A stretch of DNA of 64,000 nucleotides from Dolichospermum compactum NIES-806 (GTDB lineage Bacteria; Cyanobacteriota; Cyanobacteriia; Cyanobacteriales; Nostocaceae). Under the pieces are notes generated by a model. That model saw only the letters and a list, made by a program, of their open reading frames with translations. It did no database searches and was not told the DNA's origin. Where the stretch lies: the NCBI RefSeq assembly GCF_002368115.1, contig NZ_AP018316.1, positions 2,198,927 to 2,262,926 on the forward strand, given 5' to 3'. Positions 16,796 through 24,535 of the stretch are shown piece by piece; position 1 is the first letter of the stretch; each line of letters opens with the position of its first letter. The translations under genes and the position numbers were made by a program.

Positions 16796-17167
16796 CTAAC
16801 TTCCTAGCTCCAATGGATTGTGGATCGCCAAACCCTCTATCAACTCAAAATCTTTTATATTTGCCGTTGCTAACGGTAGATCAGAATCTAAACAGGTTGC
16901 AGCAATTAGGGCATCACCTACGGACATTTTTCGCTGTTGGCGCAAAGCAACCGCAATTTCAAGCGTAACTTTATTGATCATCAAAATATCCAAGTTATCT
17001 AAAATTGCCATGATCGCCTGTTTTTCAGCCTGACCTAAACGATGGTAGCCCAATGTTTCCAAACGACTAATCGCAGAATAATGCGTGGCATAATTCACCA
17101 ACCAGCTACGCAACTGCGTATATGGCGGCTGAGTGGCGTAAATAATTAAATTGCTATCAATCAGCAT
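16796..17167 (-). CDS. PIN-domain ribonuclease, VapC-type toxin
   Basis: 123 residues from the ATG at 17165-17167. The PIN acidic residues are in place: Asp4 in MLIDSNLIIYA, Glu in AISRLETLG, Asp in MSVGDALIAAT and an Asp near LATANIKDFELI. VapC toxins are Mg2+-dependent RNases, often cutting tRNA or rRNA, held inactive by VapB. The antitoxin gene ends at 17157, so they overlap by 11 bases with the antitoxin first, the standard order. The frame is open further upstream to 17239, but that region belongs to the antitoxin. The cassette lies between two MITE copies. Confidence 0.88.
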   Translation of the reverse strand: MLIDSNLIIYATQPPYTQLRSWLVNYATHYSAISRLETLGYHRLGQAEKQAIMAILDNLDILMINKVTLEIAVALRQQRKMSVGDALIAATCLDSDLPLATANIKDFELIEGLAIHNPLELGS

Positions 17168-17426
17168 TGTCTCTCCCGAATAAATTGCGATCTTGACGTT
17201 GTTCACGCTGCCAAACAACTGGATCAGCAATTTCTGCAAAAGGATTTAACCCCACCGCCTGCGTCAATGCTTGCGCCAAACCTTCGCGCCTTGCTTGGTT
17301 TGAAGTGATAGGCGTTTTTTCTCGTGCTTTTTGTTCTAAGTAAACAGCATAATTCAGTAACTCCGCTTGCGATGATATCGGTAGAGCGGCAGCATGGTGT
17401 TGAATTTGTTGCAAAATAGGGTTCAT
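17157..17426 (-). CDS. VapB-type antitoxin (DUF2281-like)
   Basis: 89 residues from the ATG at 17424-17426 (MNPILQQIQHHAAALP). The N-terminal half resembles the helical DUF2281 type antitoxins (LPISSQAELLNYAVYLEQK), followed by a charged tail (VWQREQRQDRNLFGR) that probably occupies the toxin active site. There is an 11-base overlap with the downstream PIN toxin. A MITE end lies only 3 bases upstream (17430), and its minus-strand frame joins in phase to give an apparent 143-residue product. I treat that extension as MITE-derived and use the internal ATG. The MITE may have replaced or changed the native promoter. Confidence 0.8.
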   Translation of the reverse strand: MNPILQQIQHHAAALPISSQAELLNYAVYLEQKAREKTPITSNQARREGLAQALTQAVGLNPFAEIADPVVWQREQRQDRNLFGRDNAD

Positions 17427-17429
17427 AGC

Positions 17430-17592
17430 TAGTATGTTAATTTTGTGTGTTTTGGAGCGATTTCCTGGGAAATTATTGGTGTTACCGTAGTTTACACCGA
17501 AAGCATCTGTTCCAGGCACTTTCTCATAAAAATATGCGACACATTTTGTGCATGAAGTCTTATGGGATAAGGGATTCAGAATTAACACACTA
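17430..17592 (-). mobile_element. 163-bp MITE, copy 2
   Basis: Same length and orientation as 16528-16690, with ends TAGTATGTTAATT and AATTAACACACTA. It sits between the antitoxin start and the 3' end of the gene at 17582-17866, whose last codons lie inside it. Outward transcription on the minus strand would enter the toxin-antitoxin pair. Confidence 0.85.
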
Positions 17593-17866
17593 CTATAGGA
17601 CTCCCTGGTAATTGATCAAATTGAATGGGTGGAATCTGCTGCTGATCAAATTTATCAGAGAGTGCTTTTCGGGTGCTTTGCTTAATTCGAGAATGGTTCT
17701 GTAAGTTGAGACTTAATAGCCAAAATCCTTCTTCAATTAATCCTCTATGTACTTCATCAAAGGTATTTTCTCCTTCATAAAAAGCGACAACACCGGGTTC
17801 TACATTGATCGCTAACATACGATCTCTTGTAGAAGGATTTATACTTAAAAACAGGTCTTTTCCCAA
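17582..17866 (-). pseudogene. Hypothetical protein truncated by MITE insertion
   Basis: 94 residues, not recognised (MGKDLFLSINPSTRDRMLAINVEPGVVAFYEGENTFDEVHRGLIEEGFW...). The last four codons (VVC plus the stop, and the one before) fall in the MITE end at 17592, so the original C-terminus was probably lost. No domain is evident; composition is mixed and soluble. It follows the epimerase at 17940 on the same strand after a 73-base spacer with an inverted repeat (17884-17921). Either a broken small gene or a toxin-antitoxin-related remnant. Confidence 0.5.
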
Positions 17867-17883
17867 CCTTAACGTTACACATT

Positions 17884-17921
17884 ATCTGTAGGGTTAAACG
17901 GCCTGTTCCCTCCCTACAGAT
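17884..17921. repeat. Inverted repeat between genes
   Basis: ATCTGTAGGG at 17884-17893 is perfectly complementary to CCCTACAGAT at 17912-17921, with an 18-base loop. There is no T-run on either strand, so it is a weak terminator candidate downstream of the epimerase or a dispersed repeat. Confidence 0.6.
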
Positions 17922-17939
17922 GATTGTTTGGGGTAAGTT

Positions 17940-18938
17940 TTACCGGAAATTAATTTCTTTCATTACTTTCACGTTATAGTAACGAGTATCTGTGAGAGAA
18001 TCGGGAATTTGATTAGCTTTAAATGCTGCTGCTAAATCTTCGATCGCTTCCTTTATAGTATGTGCAGGGACAAATCCCAGTTCTTGCTTAATTTTTTCTG
18101 AAGAAATATGGTATGAACGCAGATCGTCGGTGGGTGTAGTCATAATTTCTACAGATTCTCCCACTACTTGACGGGTCATCTCGGCAATTTCCATCAAGGT
18201 ATGATTTTCATAGCCAGCGTTAAATATTTTACCGTCAATCGCTTCATCTGACCATTGTAGAGATTTTAGATACAGATCAGTCATATCTTCAATATGGATA
18301 TTGGGACGTTTTTGCTGACCACCAAAAACTGTAATTTTACCATTATTAATTGCGTGGTTAGTGAGAATATTCACCACTAAATCTAGTCGCTGACGGGGGG
18401 AATAACCGCAGACTGTAGCAGGACGCAAAACTAAGGTAACAAAACCTGGTTCTCGTTTACTCAATAAGACTTCTTCGCATAAAGCCTTATAACGAGAATA
18501 GTCTGTTAAAGGCATTAAGGGTAAGTCTTCTGTGACATTTTCTATTTCTTTGATGCCGTAAACACTGGAGGAAGAAGCATAAATAAACCGCTTCACTCCG
18601 GCATCTTTGGCAACGTCTACTAAGTCAAAAAAGGCATCGTAATTAATCGAACGGCCTAAGTCTGGATCTAATTCAAAGCTGGGATCGTTGGAAATACAAG
18701 CTAAATGAATGACAGCATCACATCCTGGCATGATTTTTTCTAGAAGTTGGCGATCGCGGATATCGCCTTCAATCTCTTCTAAATGAGGATGATCTTTAAC
18801 GGCATTTAATACATCTTTGCCATAAAGATACAAGTCTATTACCTTAACTCCATATCCAGCTTGCAGAAGTTTAGGAACTAAAATAGCTCCTACATAACCA
18901 GCACCGCCGGTCACTAAAACTTGTTGAATTGGATTCAT
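17940..18938 (-). CDS. NAD-dependent epimerase/dehydratase (NDP-sugar SDR)
   Basis: 332 residues of the extended SDR family. VLVTGGAGYVGAILVPKLL gives the NAD-binding GxxGxxG, with VIHLACISNDP, IYASSSSVYG and the catalytic YSRYK (YxxxK). RPATVCGYSPRQRLDLVVN resembles nucleotide-sugar binding regions. It acts on a nucleotide-activated sugar (epimerisation, dehydration or reduction); the precise substrate cannot be read. It follows the kinase/nucleotidyltransferase gene by only 22 bases on the same strand, which suggests the activated sugar made there is its substrate. It is the distal gene of the left arm of the sugar cluster. Confidence 0.88.
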   Translation of the reverse strand: MNPIQQVLVTGGAGYVGAILVPKLLQAGYGVKVIDLYLYGKDVLNAVKDHPHLEEIEGDIRDRQLLEKIMPGCDAVIHLACISNDPSFELDPDLGRSINYDAFFDLVDVAKDAGVKRFIYASSSSVYGIKEIENVTEDLPLMPLTDYSRYKALCEEVLLSKREPGFVTLVLRPATVCGYSPRQRLDLVVNILTNHAINNGKITVFGGQQKRPNIHIEDMTDLYLKSLQWSDEAIDGKIFNAGYENHTLMEIAEMTRQVVGESVEIMTTPTDDLRSYHISSEKIKQELGFVPAHTIKEAIEDLAAAFKANQIPDSLTDTRYYNVKVMKEINFR

Positions 18939-18960
18939 TGATTTACTCCTTAATTATCTT

Positions 18961-20511
18961 TTAAAATGTGGAAATTGTTTTAGCAAACTTTAATAAGCGT
19001 CCCTTGTCTACAGGCTTTTCATTTCCTAAAACATTGGCAGCGATCGCTCCGGCCAAATTTCCTAAAAATGATCCTAACTGCACAGGCAAATCTAACTTAG
19101 CACTCAAACTGGCTAGGGCAAAAAAGGCATCTCCAGCCCCGGTGGTATCTTTGACTTGTTGTGTCATAGCCGGAGTAATTTCCATCTCTCCATGAGTATT
19201 AATTCCCAAAGAACCAGCAGATCCTAAAGTTAACCAACCTTGTTGCGCCCCTAAATGATATTGCAACCGTTTTAGTAACTCTTCTCGATTACCATAACGA
19301 TTAGAAAATGCCAGACGAATTTCCTGTTCATCTACACAAAATGTATCGGCTCGCTTATATTTACTAATTAGGTTATAACCGTAATTAGCACTATTAGTTT
19401 GACAGTTTAAGGCTAAAAATGGTGCTTGTGATTGAATTAATTCAATTGCCTCAGCATCAATTAATCCATGACCATAATCCGCCAAAACCACTAAATCGCA
19501 GTTTTTTAACAGTTTTTCCCAAGCATCTAAAAGTTTTTCTCGTTCTTGGAGTCCTAGTCCTTCTTCGTCTATGGAATTAATCGCAAATAATTGGGTATAA
19601 CCCTTGGTTTTCCCTTGTTGTTCAATATAACGACACTTTGTTACTGTAGAATAGTTTTCTACACAATGTAAATTAAGATGCAGCGTACCATCAATATGAT
19701 TAGCAATCAAATGATGTACATCTGGTTCATCACCAATGGTACTAGCTAGGGTGACAGATTTGGCAAAACTACTGAGATGGTTAGCGATCGCAAAAACTCC
19801 CCCCAAATGTTGTTCTTTTTTCACAAAGCGGGTTGATGGCGCTCTTCCTTTTGAGGTTAATCCCTGAACTGTACAGTGAACAAACTCATCAATAATAATA
19901 TCCCCCAACACCAAAACATTGAGATCCTGCATTGCTTCTATCGCATTTCTAATATCCTCAAAAGCATATTGTTGACTAAAATCATTGGCATAACGTTTTA
20001 ATTCTGGAGGGATAACATCAAGATAATTATTAATCAGTCGTGTAGAGCTAAAAGTAATTTCTTGAGTATAGCGAATGTCACCTCCGTAAGCTCTTACTTG
20101 AGCGATTTCTTTATCAATATTGTGGGTTACATCTTTCTCTGTTTCCGCATATTCATCTCCCTTGCAGTAAATATGAGGACGCACTTTCTCAATTACTTCC
20201 AAAGCTGTGACGGCGGGAGTTAAAATTACATAATCAACACAAGCTAAAGCAGCTATAGAATTAACACGCAACTCATCAGAAAATATTGGTCTTCCTGGTC
20301 CTCGGTTAATATAAGGAGTAGCAGTTAGGGAAATTACTAATAAATCTCCCATTGCTTTAGCCGCTTGTAAATGAGCAATGTGTCCGGGATGTAGTAAGTC
20401 AAATACCCCATTACAGAGAACGATTTTCCGTCCTTTTTGATGGTAGACAGTGAATACTTCTGCACAAGTTTCAAAGTCAATAATTTTTTCTCTATATATT
20501 TCTAATTGCAT
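18961..20511 (-). CDS. Fused nucleotidyltransferase-PfkB sugar kinase (HldE-like, reversed order)
   Basis: 516 residues from ATG 20509-20511 (MQLEIYREKI); the upstream frame to 20562 is an unlikely extension. Residues about 28-160 are a cytidylyltransferase-like domain: VLCNGVFDLLHPGHIAHL with HPGH at 41-44, and later FSSTRLINN. Residues about 190-516 are a PfkB/ribokinase-fold kinase ending in DTTGAGDAFF (GAGD 458-461, catalytic Asp). E. coli HldE has both activities but kinase first. The expected reactions are 1-phosphorylation of a (heptose-7-)phosphate and transfer to ADP or CDP. The gene neighbours gmhA- and gmhB-like genes, supporting a heptose substrate. Confidence 0.85.
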   Translation of the reverse strand: MQLEIYREKIIDFETCAEVFTVYHQKGRKIVLCNGVFDLLHPGHIAHLQAAKAMGDLLVISLTATPYINRGPGRPIFSDELRVNSIAALACVDYVILTPAVTALEVIEKVRPHIYCKGDEYAETEKDVTHNIDKEIAQVRAYGGDIRYTQEITFSSTRLINNYLDVIPPELKRYANDFSQQYAFEDIRNAIEAMQDLNVLVLGDIIIDEFVHCTVQGLTSKGRAPSTRFVKKEQHLGGVFAIANHLSSFAKSVTLASTIGDEPDVHHLIANHIDGTLHLNLHCVENYSTVTKCRYIEQQGKTKGYTQLFAINSIDEEGLGLQEREKLLDAWEKLLKNCDLVVLADYGHGLIDAEAIELIQSQAPFLALNCQTNSANYGYNLISKYKRADTFCVDEQEIRLAFSNRYGNREELLKRLQYHLGAQQGWLTLGSAGSLGINTHGEMEITPAMTQQVKDTTGAGDAFFALASLSAKLDLPVQLGSFLGNLAGAIAANVLGNEKPVDKGRLLKFAKTISTF

Positions 20512-20736
20512 CTTTATTTCATTGCTAATCTTGGTGCAAAAGTTCACAGAAAAATCGAACAATTCAGAACTAGAACATCATTATTTACTTGATGATTCTA
20601 GGTTTAGATATCTGACAATTTTTGAAGAAAGAGGTCTACAATTCTAGTTCTTGTCACATATATTTAATATGCAATCATTAAATTTTGTTGTTTACCACAG
20701 AGAGAATTTCTTCTATATATAAATGGGATGAATATT

Positions 20737-21384
20737 TTAGGATGCTTTTAGTTCATTTAAAATGAGATAGTTATCCACATTTGCACTAGGTAAAGCACCT
20801 TCTACCAAGCCATCAATAATGCAGTGACAAATACATAAGTGCATGATTTCTGCAAAACCATAGGACATCGTGGGAACATAAAAATTTAGATGTCCAAGTT
20901 GACGTAAGGGGTTGTTAGGTTGAAAGGCTGAAAGTGTAATCACATGACAATTCATTTTTAGTGCTTGGTAAACACCAGCAAGAATATTTTGTGATTGTCC
21001 AGAACTACTAATTGCAAACAAAACATCTCCAGACTGAGCAAATGTAGAAATGGGTTTGCTAAAAACTTGTTCGTAGCCAAAGTCATTACTAATACAGGTA
21101 ACCAAAGCACCATCGTTAAAGCAAATCGCGGGAATATTACCATTACGCCAGTAGTCAATAGCCTGATGACTAGCTACGGCTGCACTTCCTCCATTACCGA
21201 TAAATATCACTTTTCGACACTGCTGATTTCGCTTTTCTACTAAAGCCGCAGCCATATCAATTCCTTCTGAATTAGCAAAAGATTTACCTTGATGATCTGT
21301 GACTTGAAATTTCTCACCCAGGGTAGATAGTTGCTGGAAGTAATCATTAGAAAATGGATGAAGTCGCTGCTGTACTTTATTCAT
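20737..21384 (-). CDS. SIS-domain sugar-phosphate isomerase, GmhA-like
   Basis: 215 residues from ATG 21382-21384 (MNKVQQRLHPF), with a few more codons upstream. The SIS fold shows FIGNGGSAAVASHQAIDYW (phosphate and sugar binding) and FAISSSGQSQNIL, both GmhA hallmarks. GmhA converts sedoheptulose-7-phosphate to D-glycero-D-mannoheptose-7-phosphate. GmhA is normally about 190-200 residues, so this one has an N-terminal extension. It heads the minus-strand arm (gmhA-like, HldE-like, epimerase) and faces the plus-strand arm across a divergent 578-base spacer. A related phosphosugar isomerase role cannot be excluded. Confidence 0.82.
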   Translation of the reverse strand: MNKVQQRLHPFSNDYFQQLSTLGEKFQVTDHQGKSFANSEGIDMAAALVEKRNQQCRKVIFIGNGGSAAVASHQAIDYWRNGNIPAICFNDGALVTCISNDFGYEQVFSKPISTFAQSGDVLFAISSSGQSQNILAGVYQALKMNCHVITLSAFQPNNPLRQLGHLNFYVPTMSYGFAEIMHLCICHCIIDGLVEGALPSANVDNYLILNELKAS

Positions 21385-21396
21385 AAACACTATCAA

Positions 21397-21962
21397 GTAA
21401 TTAATGTCATTGTTTTATGTATACCTAAGCCTTGCTACAAAGCGGTCTTTTCTGACCCAGGTTGGGACGGTCTACCACTTCTTCTAACATACCTCTAAGA
21501 TACAAGGTTGGGTTAAGCGACAGCGCAACCCAACGGATTTGTTGGGTTTCATTCTATTGCTTCGCAATGCTAACGTTCCACAACCCAACCTACGAATCAA
21601 GACTTTTTCTAATTTGGAAAAGGTATTGTTCATGTATACTATTTTTTCTATTTTTGAAATCTAAAGAAAATATAAAGAATATCTAAAGAATAAATTTTTA
21701 TGACTTACTCAATTAATGCCAATTAACATTATTTTCAGAAAATCTTTAAAGAATATTAAGAAAGCAATAAAGTAGTAATATTTTTGTATAATCAACCAGT
21801 AAATTTTAAATAAGTAGGTTGGCGTTGAAAATTGTCGTTATAGCAAGGCAAAACGCAAGATTAAAGAGGTTTTGGGGGATTTTACGTCTCTTTACACAGT
21901 TTGGTTTTATTGTGTTCACCTACTTAAATGTACAGTTTAAAATATTAATAACAATAATAAAG
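21397..21962. promoter_or_regulatory. Divergent promoter region of the sugar cluster
   Basis: This region separates the two arms. It contains the 77-base dispersed repeat (21540-21616) and an AT-rich stretch (21620-21800) where both arms' promoters are expected. No specific operator or -10/-35 pair is clear. The plus-strand frame is open from 21819 but its N-terminal 48 residues do not resemble the family. Confidence 0.5.
21540..21616. repeat. Dispersed palindromic repeat, copy 2
   Basis: Partner of 8600-8676 (same 77-base length and orientation, shared GTTGGGTTTCAT and CAACCCAACCTACGAATCAA arms). Confidence 0.75.
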
Positions 21963-22718
21963 GTGGCAAAATTTTTATTTGTGACTGATTTAGATCAGAC
22001 TTTAGTTGGTGATGATCTAGCTTTAGAAAAATTAAATCAGTGGTTAAGTAAACAGCGCCGCATTGACGGTACAGTTATCTGTTACACCACAGGGCGATCT
22101 CTCCCGCTCTATCAACAACTGATCGCTCAAAAAGAACTCTTAGAACCTGATATACTCGTCTTGGCAACGGGTACAGAAATTTACTACCCAGGCAGTGAAA
22201 CCCCCGATTCTGAGTGGAAAAACAAAATCTCCCTGGGTTGGGATAGAGAACAAGTAATAGAAATAACCAGCCGATTTCCTTGCCTAGTCCCCCAATCTCC
22301 CTTAGAACAAACGGACTTTAAGGTTAGTTATTATACTAATACTAAAGGATTATCAGTAACACTTCCGCGATTAAAAGCTATTTGGCAAAATCATGGTTTA
22401 GCAGTACAAATGATAGATAACTTTGGGGGTGCATTTTTAGATATCTTACCAGCATTAGCAAATAAAGCTGCATCTGCTCTTTTTCTGCAACAACGGTTAG
22501 GTTTTACTAATGAACAAACTCTTATTTGCGGAGATTCAGGTAATGATCTATCTATGTTTGAAAATATGCTTTGTCCCGCTATTATCGTTGGTAATGCCGA
22601 ACCAAAAATATTAGATTGGCATGAAAATTCCCCACCAGGGAATCGCTATCTGGCAAAAAGTCACTTTGCAAATGGCATTTTAGAAGGATTAAAATATTTT
22701 GGATTTTACAGAGAATAA
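21963..22718 (+). CDS. Sucrose-phosphate phosphatase-like HAD hydrolase
   Basis: 251 residues from a GTG at 21963 (VAKFLFVTDLDQTL), matching the normal start and length of cyanobacterial SPP; a TTG-initiated frame extends to 21819 but looks spurious. HAD motifs: DLDQT (nucleophile DxDxT), TTGR, Lys in NKAASALFL, and CGDSGNDLSMF (motif IV, SPP-like). The family hydrolyses phosphate from sucrose-6F-phosphate or related glycosides. It is the first gene of the plus-strand arm; the next gene starts 5 bases after it. The substrate here may be a cluster-specific glycoside phosphate rather than sucrose. Confidence 0.8.
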   Translation: MAKFLFVTDLDQTLVGDDLALEKLNQWLSKQRRIDGTVICYTTGRSLPLYQQLIAQKELLEPDILVLATGTEIYYPGSETPDSEWKNKISLGWDREQVIEITSRFPCLVPQSPLEQTDFKVSYYTNTKGLSVTLPRLKAIWQNHGLAVQMIDNFGGAFLDILPALANKAASALFLQQRLGFTNEQTLICGDSGNDLSMFENMLCPAIIVGNAEPKILDWHENSPPGNRYLAKSHFANGILEGLKYFGFYRE

Positions 22719-22723
22719 CTGAT

Positions 22724-23515
22724 ATGAAAACCATTGTTTATCAATCCTATCGGGGAAATGAAACACCAAATTGGCTGGAAACTTGTATGCAAACAGTCAA
22801 AAATTGGGCAGAATTAAAAGACTTTGATTACCAAAGAGTAGACAACTTTTTTGACTATGTTCCCGATTGGTATATAGATAAATCCCAAGGCAAAATTAAC
22901 ATCATTGCTGATTTAGCTAGGCTAGAAATAGCTAAAAAGTTTCTTAATCAAGGATATGACCAAACTATTTGGATGGATGCTGATGTAGTAGTTTTTGATC
23001 CCGATAATTTAAACATTGAAACGACAGAAGAATATTTAGTTTGTCGTGAAGTTTGGTTGGATACAGAAGATGATCAAAATTTGGGTGAGGGAACTTTATT
23101 TTGTACTGAAAAAGTCACTAATTCCTTAGTTTATTTTACTCAAAAAAATAGTTTTTTGGACTTTTATATATATGCGACTAAATCAATCTTGAAAAATCAG
23201 ACCGGAAGGTTATCCAGATTAGCAGTTAGTACGAAATTTTTAAGCAGACTTTATGAGATTATGGAATTACCTCTTTTTCCAAATATGGGGCTTTTTAGTC
23301 CTATTCTAATGCACGCAATTGTAGAAGATAAAACTGAGATTATCGAGTTATATACAAAAGCCTTGAAATCTCCTATTTATGCGGCTAACTTGTGTTTATC
23401 TTTTAGAAATCAATCTCATAAAGGCATCATGGTGACAGATAAACTATTTGAACAATTGATTGATAAATTGTTACAAAATAAAGGAGAAATGATTAACCGA
23501 TATTCTTCTCCATAA
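22724..23515 (+). CDS. Glycosyltransferase-like protein (GT-A, DxD)
   Basis: 263 residues. MKTIVYQSYRGNETPNWLETCMQ and IADLARLEIAKKFLNQGYDQTIWMDADVVVFDP give a GT-A-like fold with a DAD metal site in MDADVVVF. The ending lacks membrane segments, so it is a soluble or peripheral enzyme. It follows the SPP-like gene with a 5-base gap, and the pair could make and then dephosphorylate a sugar phosphate conjugate. Family and linkage cannot be assigned from sequence by eye. The start has no strong SD (CTGATATG), but the N-terminal motif supports it. Confidence 0.7.
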   Translation: MKTIVYQSYRGNETPNWLETCMQTVKNWAELKDFDYQRVDNFFDYVPDWYIDKSQGKINIIADLARLEIAKKFLNQGYDQTIWMDADVVVFDPDNLNIETTEEYLVCREVWLDTEDDQNLGEGTLFCTEKVTNSLVYFTQKNSFLDFYIYATKSILKNQTGRLSRLAVSTKFLSRLYEIMELPLFPNMGLFSPILMHAIVEDKTEIIELYTKALKSPIYAANLCLSFRNQSHKGIMVTDKLFEQLIDKLLQNKGEMINRYSSP

Positions 23516-23556
23516 TTAAATTCTCATTCCTCATTGGTAAAACACGAGGAATGTAA

Positions 23557-23717
23557 GAGGATGTTTGAAAAGTTTTGGGTGAATATAATTCACTACTACA
23601 CAAGCAAAGTCCACCTGCGTGGACTAATGAAAAATCGAGGGTTTCAAACCCACCTCCGTGGGTTTTGTCTGTGTGCAAGATGAACCGCGACTTCTAGTAG
23701 ACTTTTCAAACACCCTC
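23557..23717. mobile_element. MITE-like element
   Basis: GAGGATGTTTGAAAAGT at 23557-23573 is inverted at 23701-23717 (ACTTTTCAAACACCCTC), one mismatch in 17. Inside are CCACCTGCGTGG and GTTTCAAACCCACCTCCG-type motifs common in Nostocales spacers. About 161 bases, no ORF. GAGGGTGTTTGAAAAGT-type termini are typical of cyanobacterial ISs. It splits the two glycosyltransferase genes of the cluster. Confidence 0.7.
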
Positions 23718-23773
23718 TAAGCTATAATCAGCAAACCACAATATTTTTTTGTAAGAGGTAAGGTTGTCACAAA

Positions 23774-24493
23774 ATGAAGAAAAGCCCAAATATCGCATTT
23801 TATACTTGTTGTAACTCTGTGTCTTTTTCTAAGGTACAACTCTTTTTGAGATCTGCTAAAAAACAAAATATAGACGTTAAGGTGCTAGGTGAAGGTCTCG
23901 AATGGTCAGCCAATTCTCTAAGACTTCCTTTGATTTTGAAGGAACTAAAGGATGTGAAAGATGACACAATAGTTCTTGTTACTGATGCTTTTGATGTTCT
24001 GTATGTACAGAATGCTAACAGTATATATGAAAAATTTATTCAAGGTGGTTATAAGATATTATTTGCAGCAGAGAAATGGTACTCTCATCAGTACGAAGAA
24101 TACAAAGATTTTTACGATAGCATTAAAGTTCCCTATGATTATAAATATCTAAACGCAGGGACTTTCATGGGATACAAAAAATATGTCTGTGAGATGATTG
24201 ATAATATTCTTTCTTATCCGAATTTTCATGAAAACGGTAGTGATCAAAGATTGTATGGAAAATACTGTTTTGAAAATCCTGAAACAGTAACCTTAGATTA
24301 TTGCTGTGATATTTTTTGGTGTACAGCAGGGGAATGGGAAATTTTACCAGAACTGTATGACATACACAATGGATTTGTCTTAAACAAATTAACTGGCACA
24401 TATCCTGCAATAATTCACATACCATACTCTAAAAAGTATTATAATGTTCTGCTCAGGTTGGCAGAAGATATGGGTGATGTTGTATCGCGGTAA
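23774..24493 (+). CDS. PLOD-type glycosyltransferase domain protein
   Basis: 239 residues matching the glucosyltransferase domain architecture of procollagen lysyl hydroxylases (PLOD): IAFYTCCNS at the start, DDTIVLVTDAFDVLY (metal site), YLNAGTFMGY and the GSDQRLYGKYCFE region (Asp/Gln). No transmembrane segment. It has an SD-like GTAAGAGGTAAGG upstream of the ATG. In bacteria such domains are associated with glycan assembly, and acceptor specificity is unknown. The gene is separated by a MITE from the previous GT, and the amylase-like gene follows 42 bases later. Confidence 0.75.
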   Translation: MKKSPNIAFYTCCNSVSFSKVQLFLRSAKKQNIDVKVLGEGLEWSANSLRLPLILKELKDVKDDTIVLVTDAFDVLYVQNANSIYEKFIQGGYKILFAAEKWYSHQYEEYKDFYDSIKVPYDYKYLNAGTFMGYKKYVCEMIDNILSYPNFHENGSDQRLYGKYCFENPETVTLDYCCDIFWCTAGEWEILPELYDIHNGFVLNKLTGTYPAIIHIPYSKKYYNVLLRLAEDMGDVVSR

Positions 24494-24535
24494 AGAATAA
24501 TCAACAACAATGATGAGGTTAATGTTTCAGAGATC

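Noticed and set aside
20512..20562. N-terminal extension of the HldE-like protein
   Set aside because: MQLEIYREKI at 20511 is a more natural start; the upstream codons are not conserved-looking.
21819..21962. N-terminal extension of the SPP-like protein
   Set aside because: 48 residues rich in Ile/Phe precede the conserved VAKFLFVTDLDQT opening; family proteins begin there.
24165..24425. Minus-strand 86-residue frame within the PLOD-type GT gene
   Set aside because: It lies wholly inside a conserved gene and has low-complexity His/Tyr composition.
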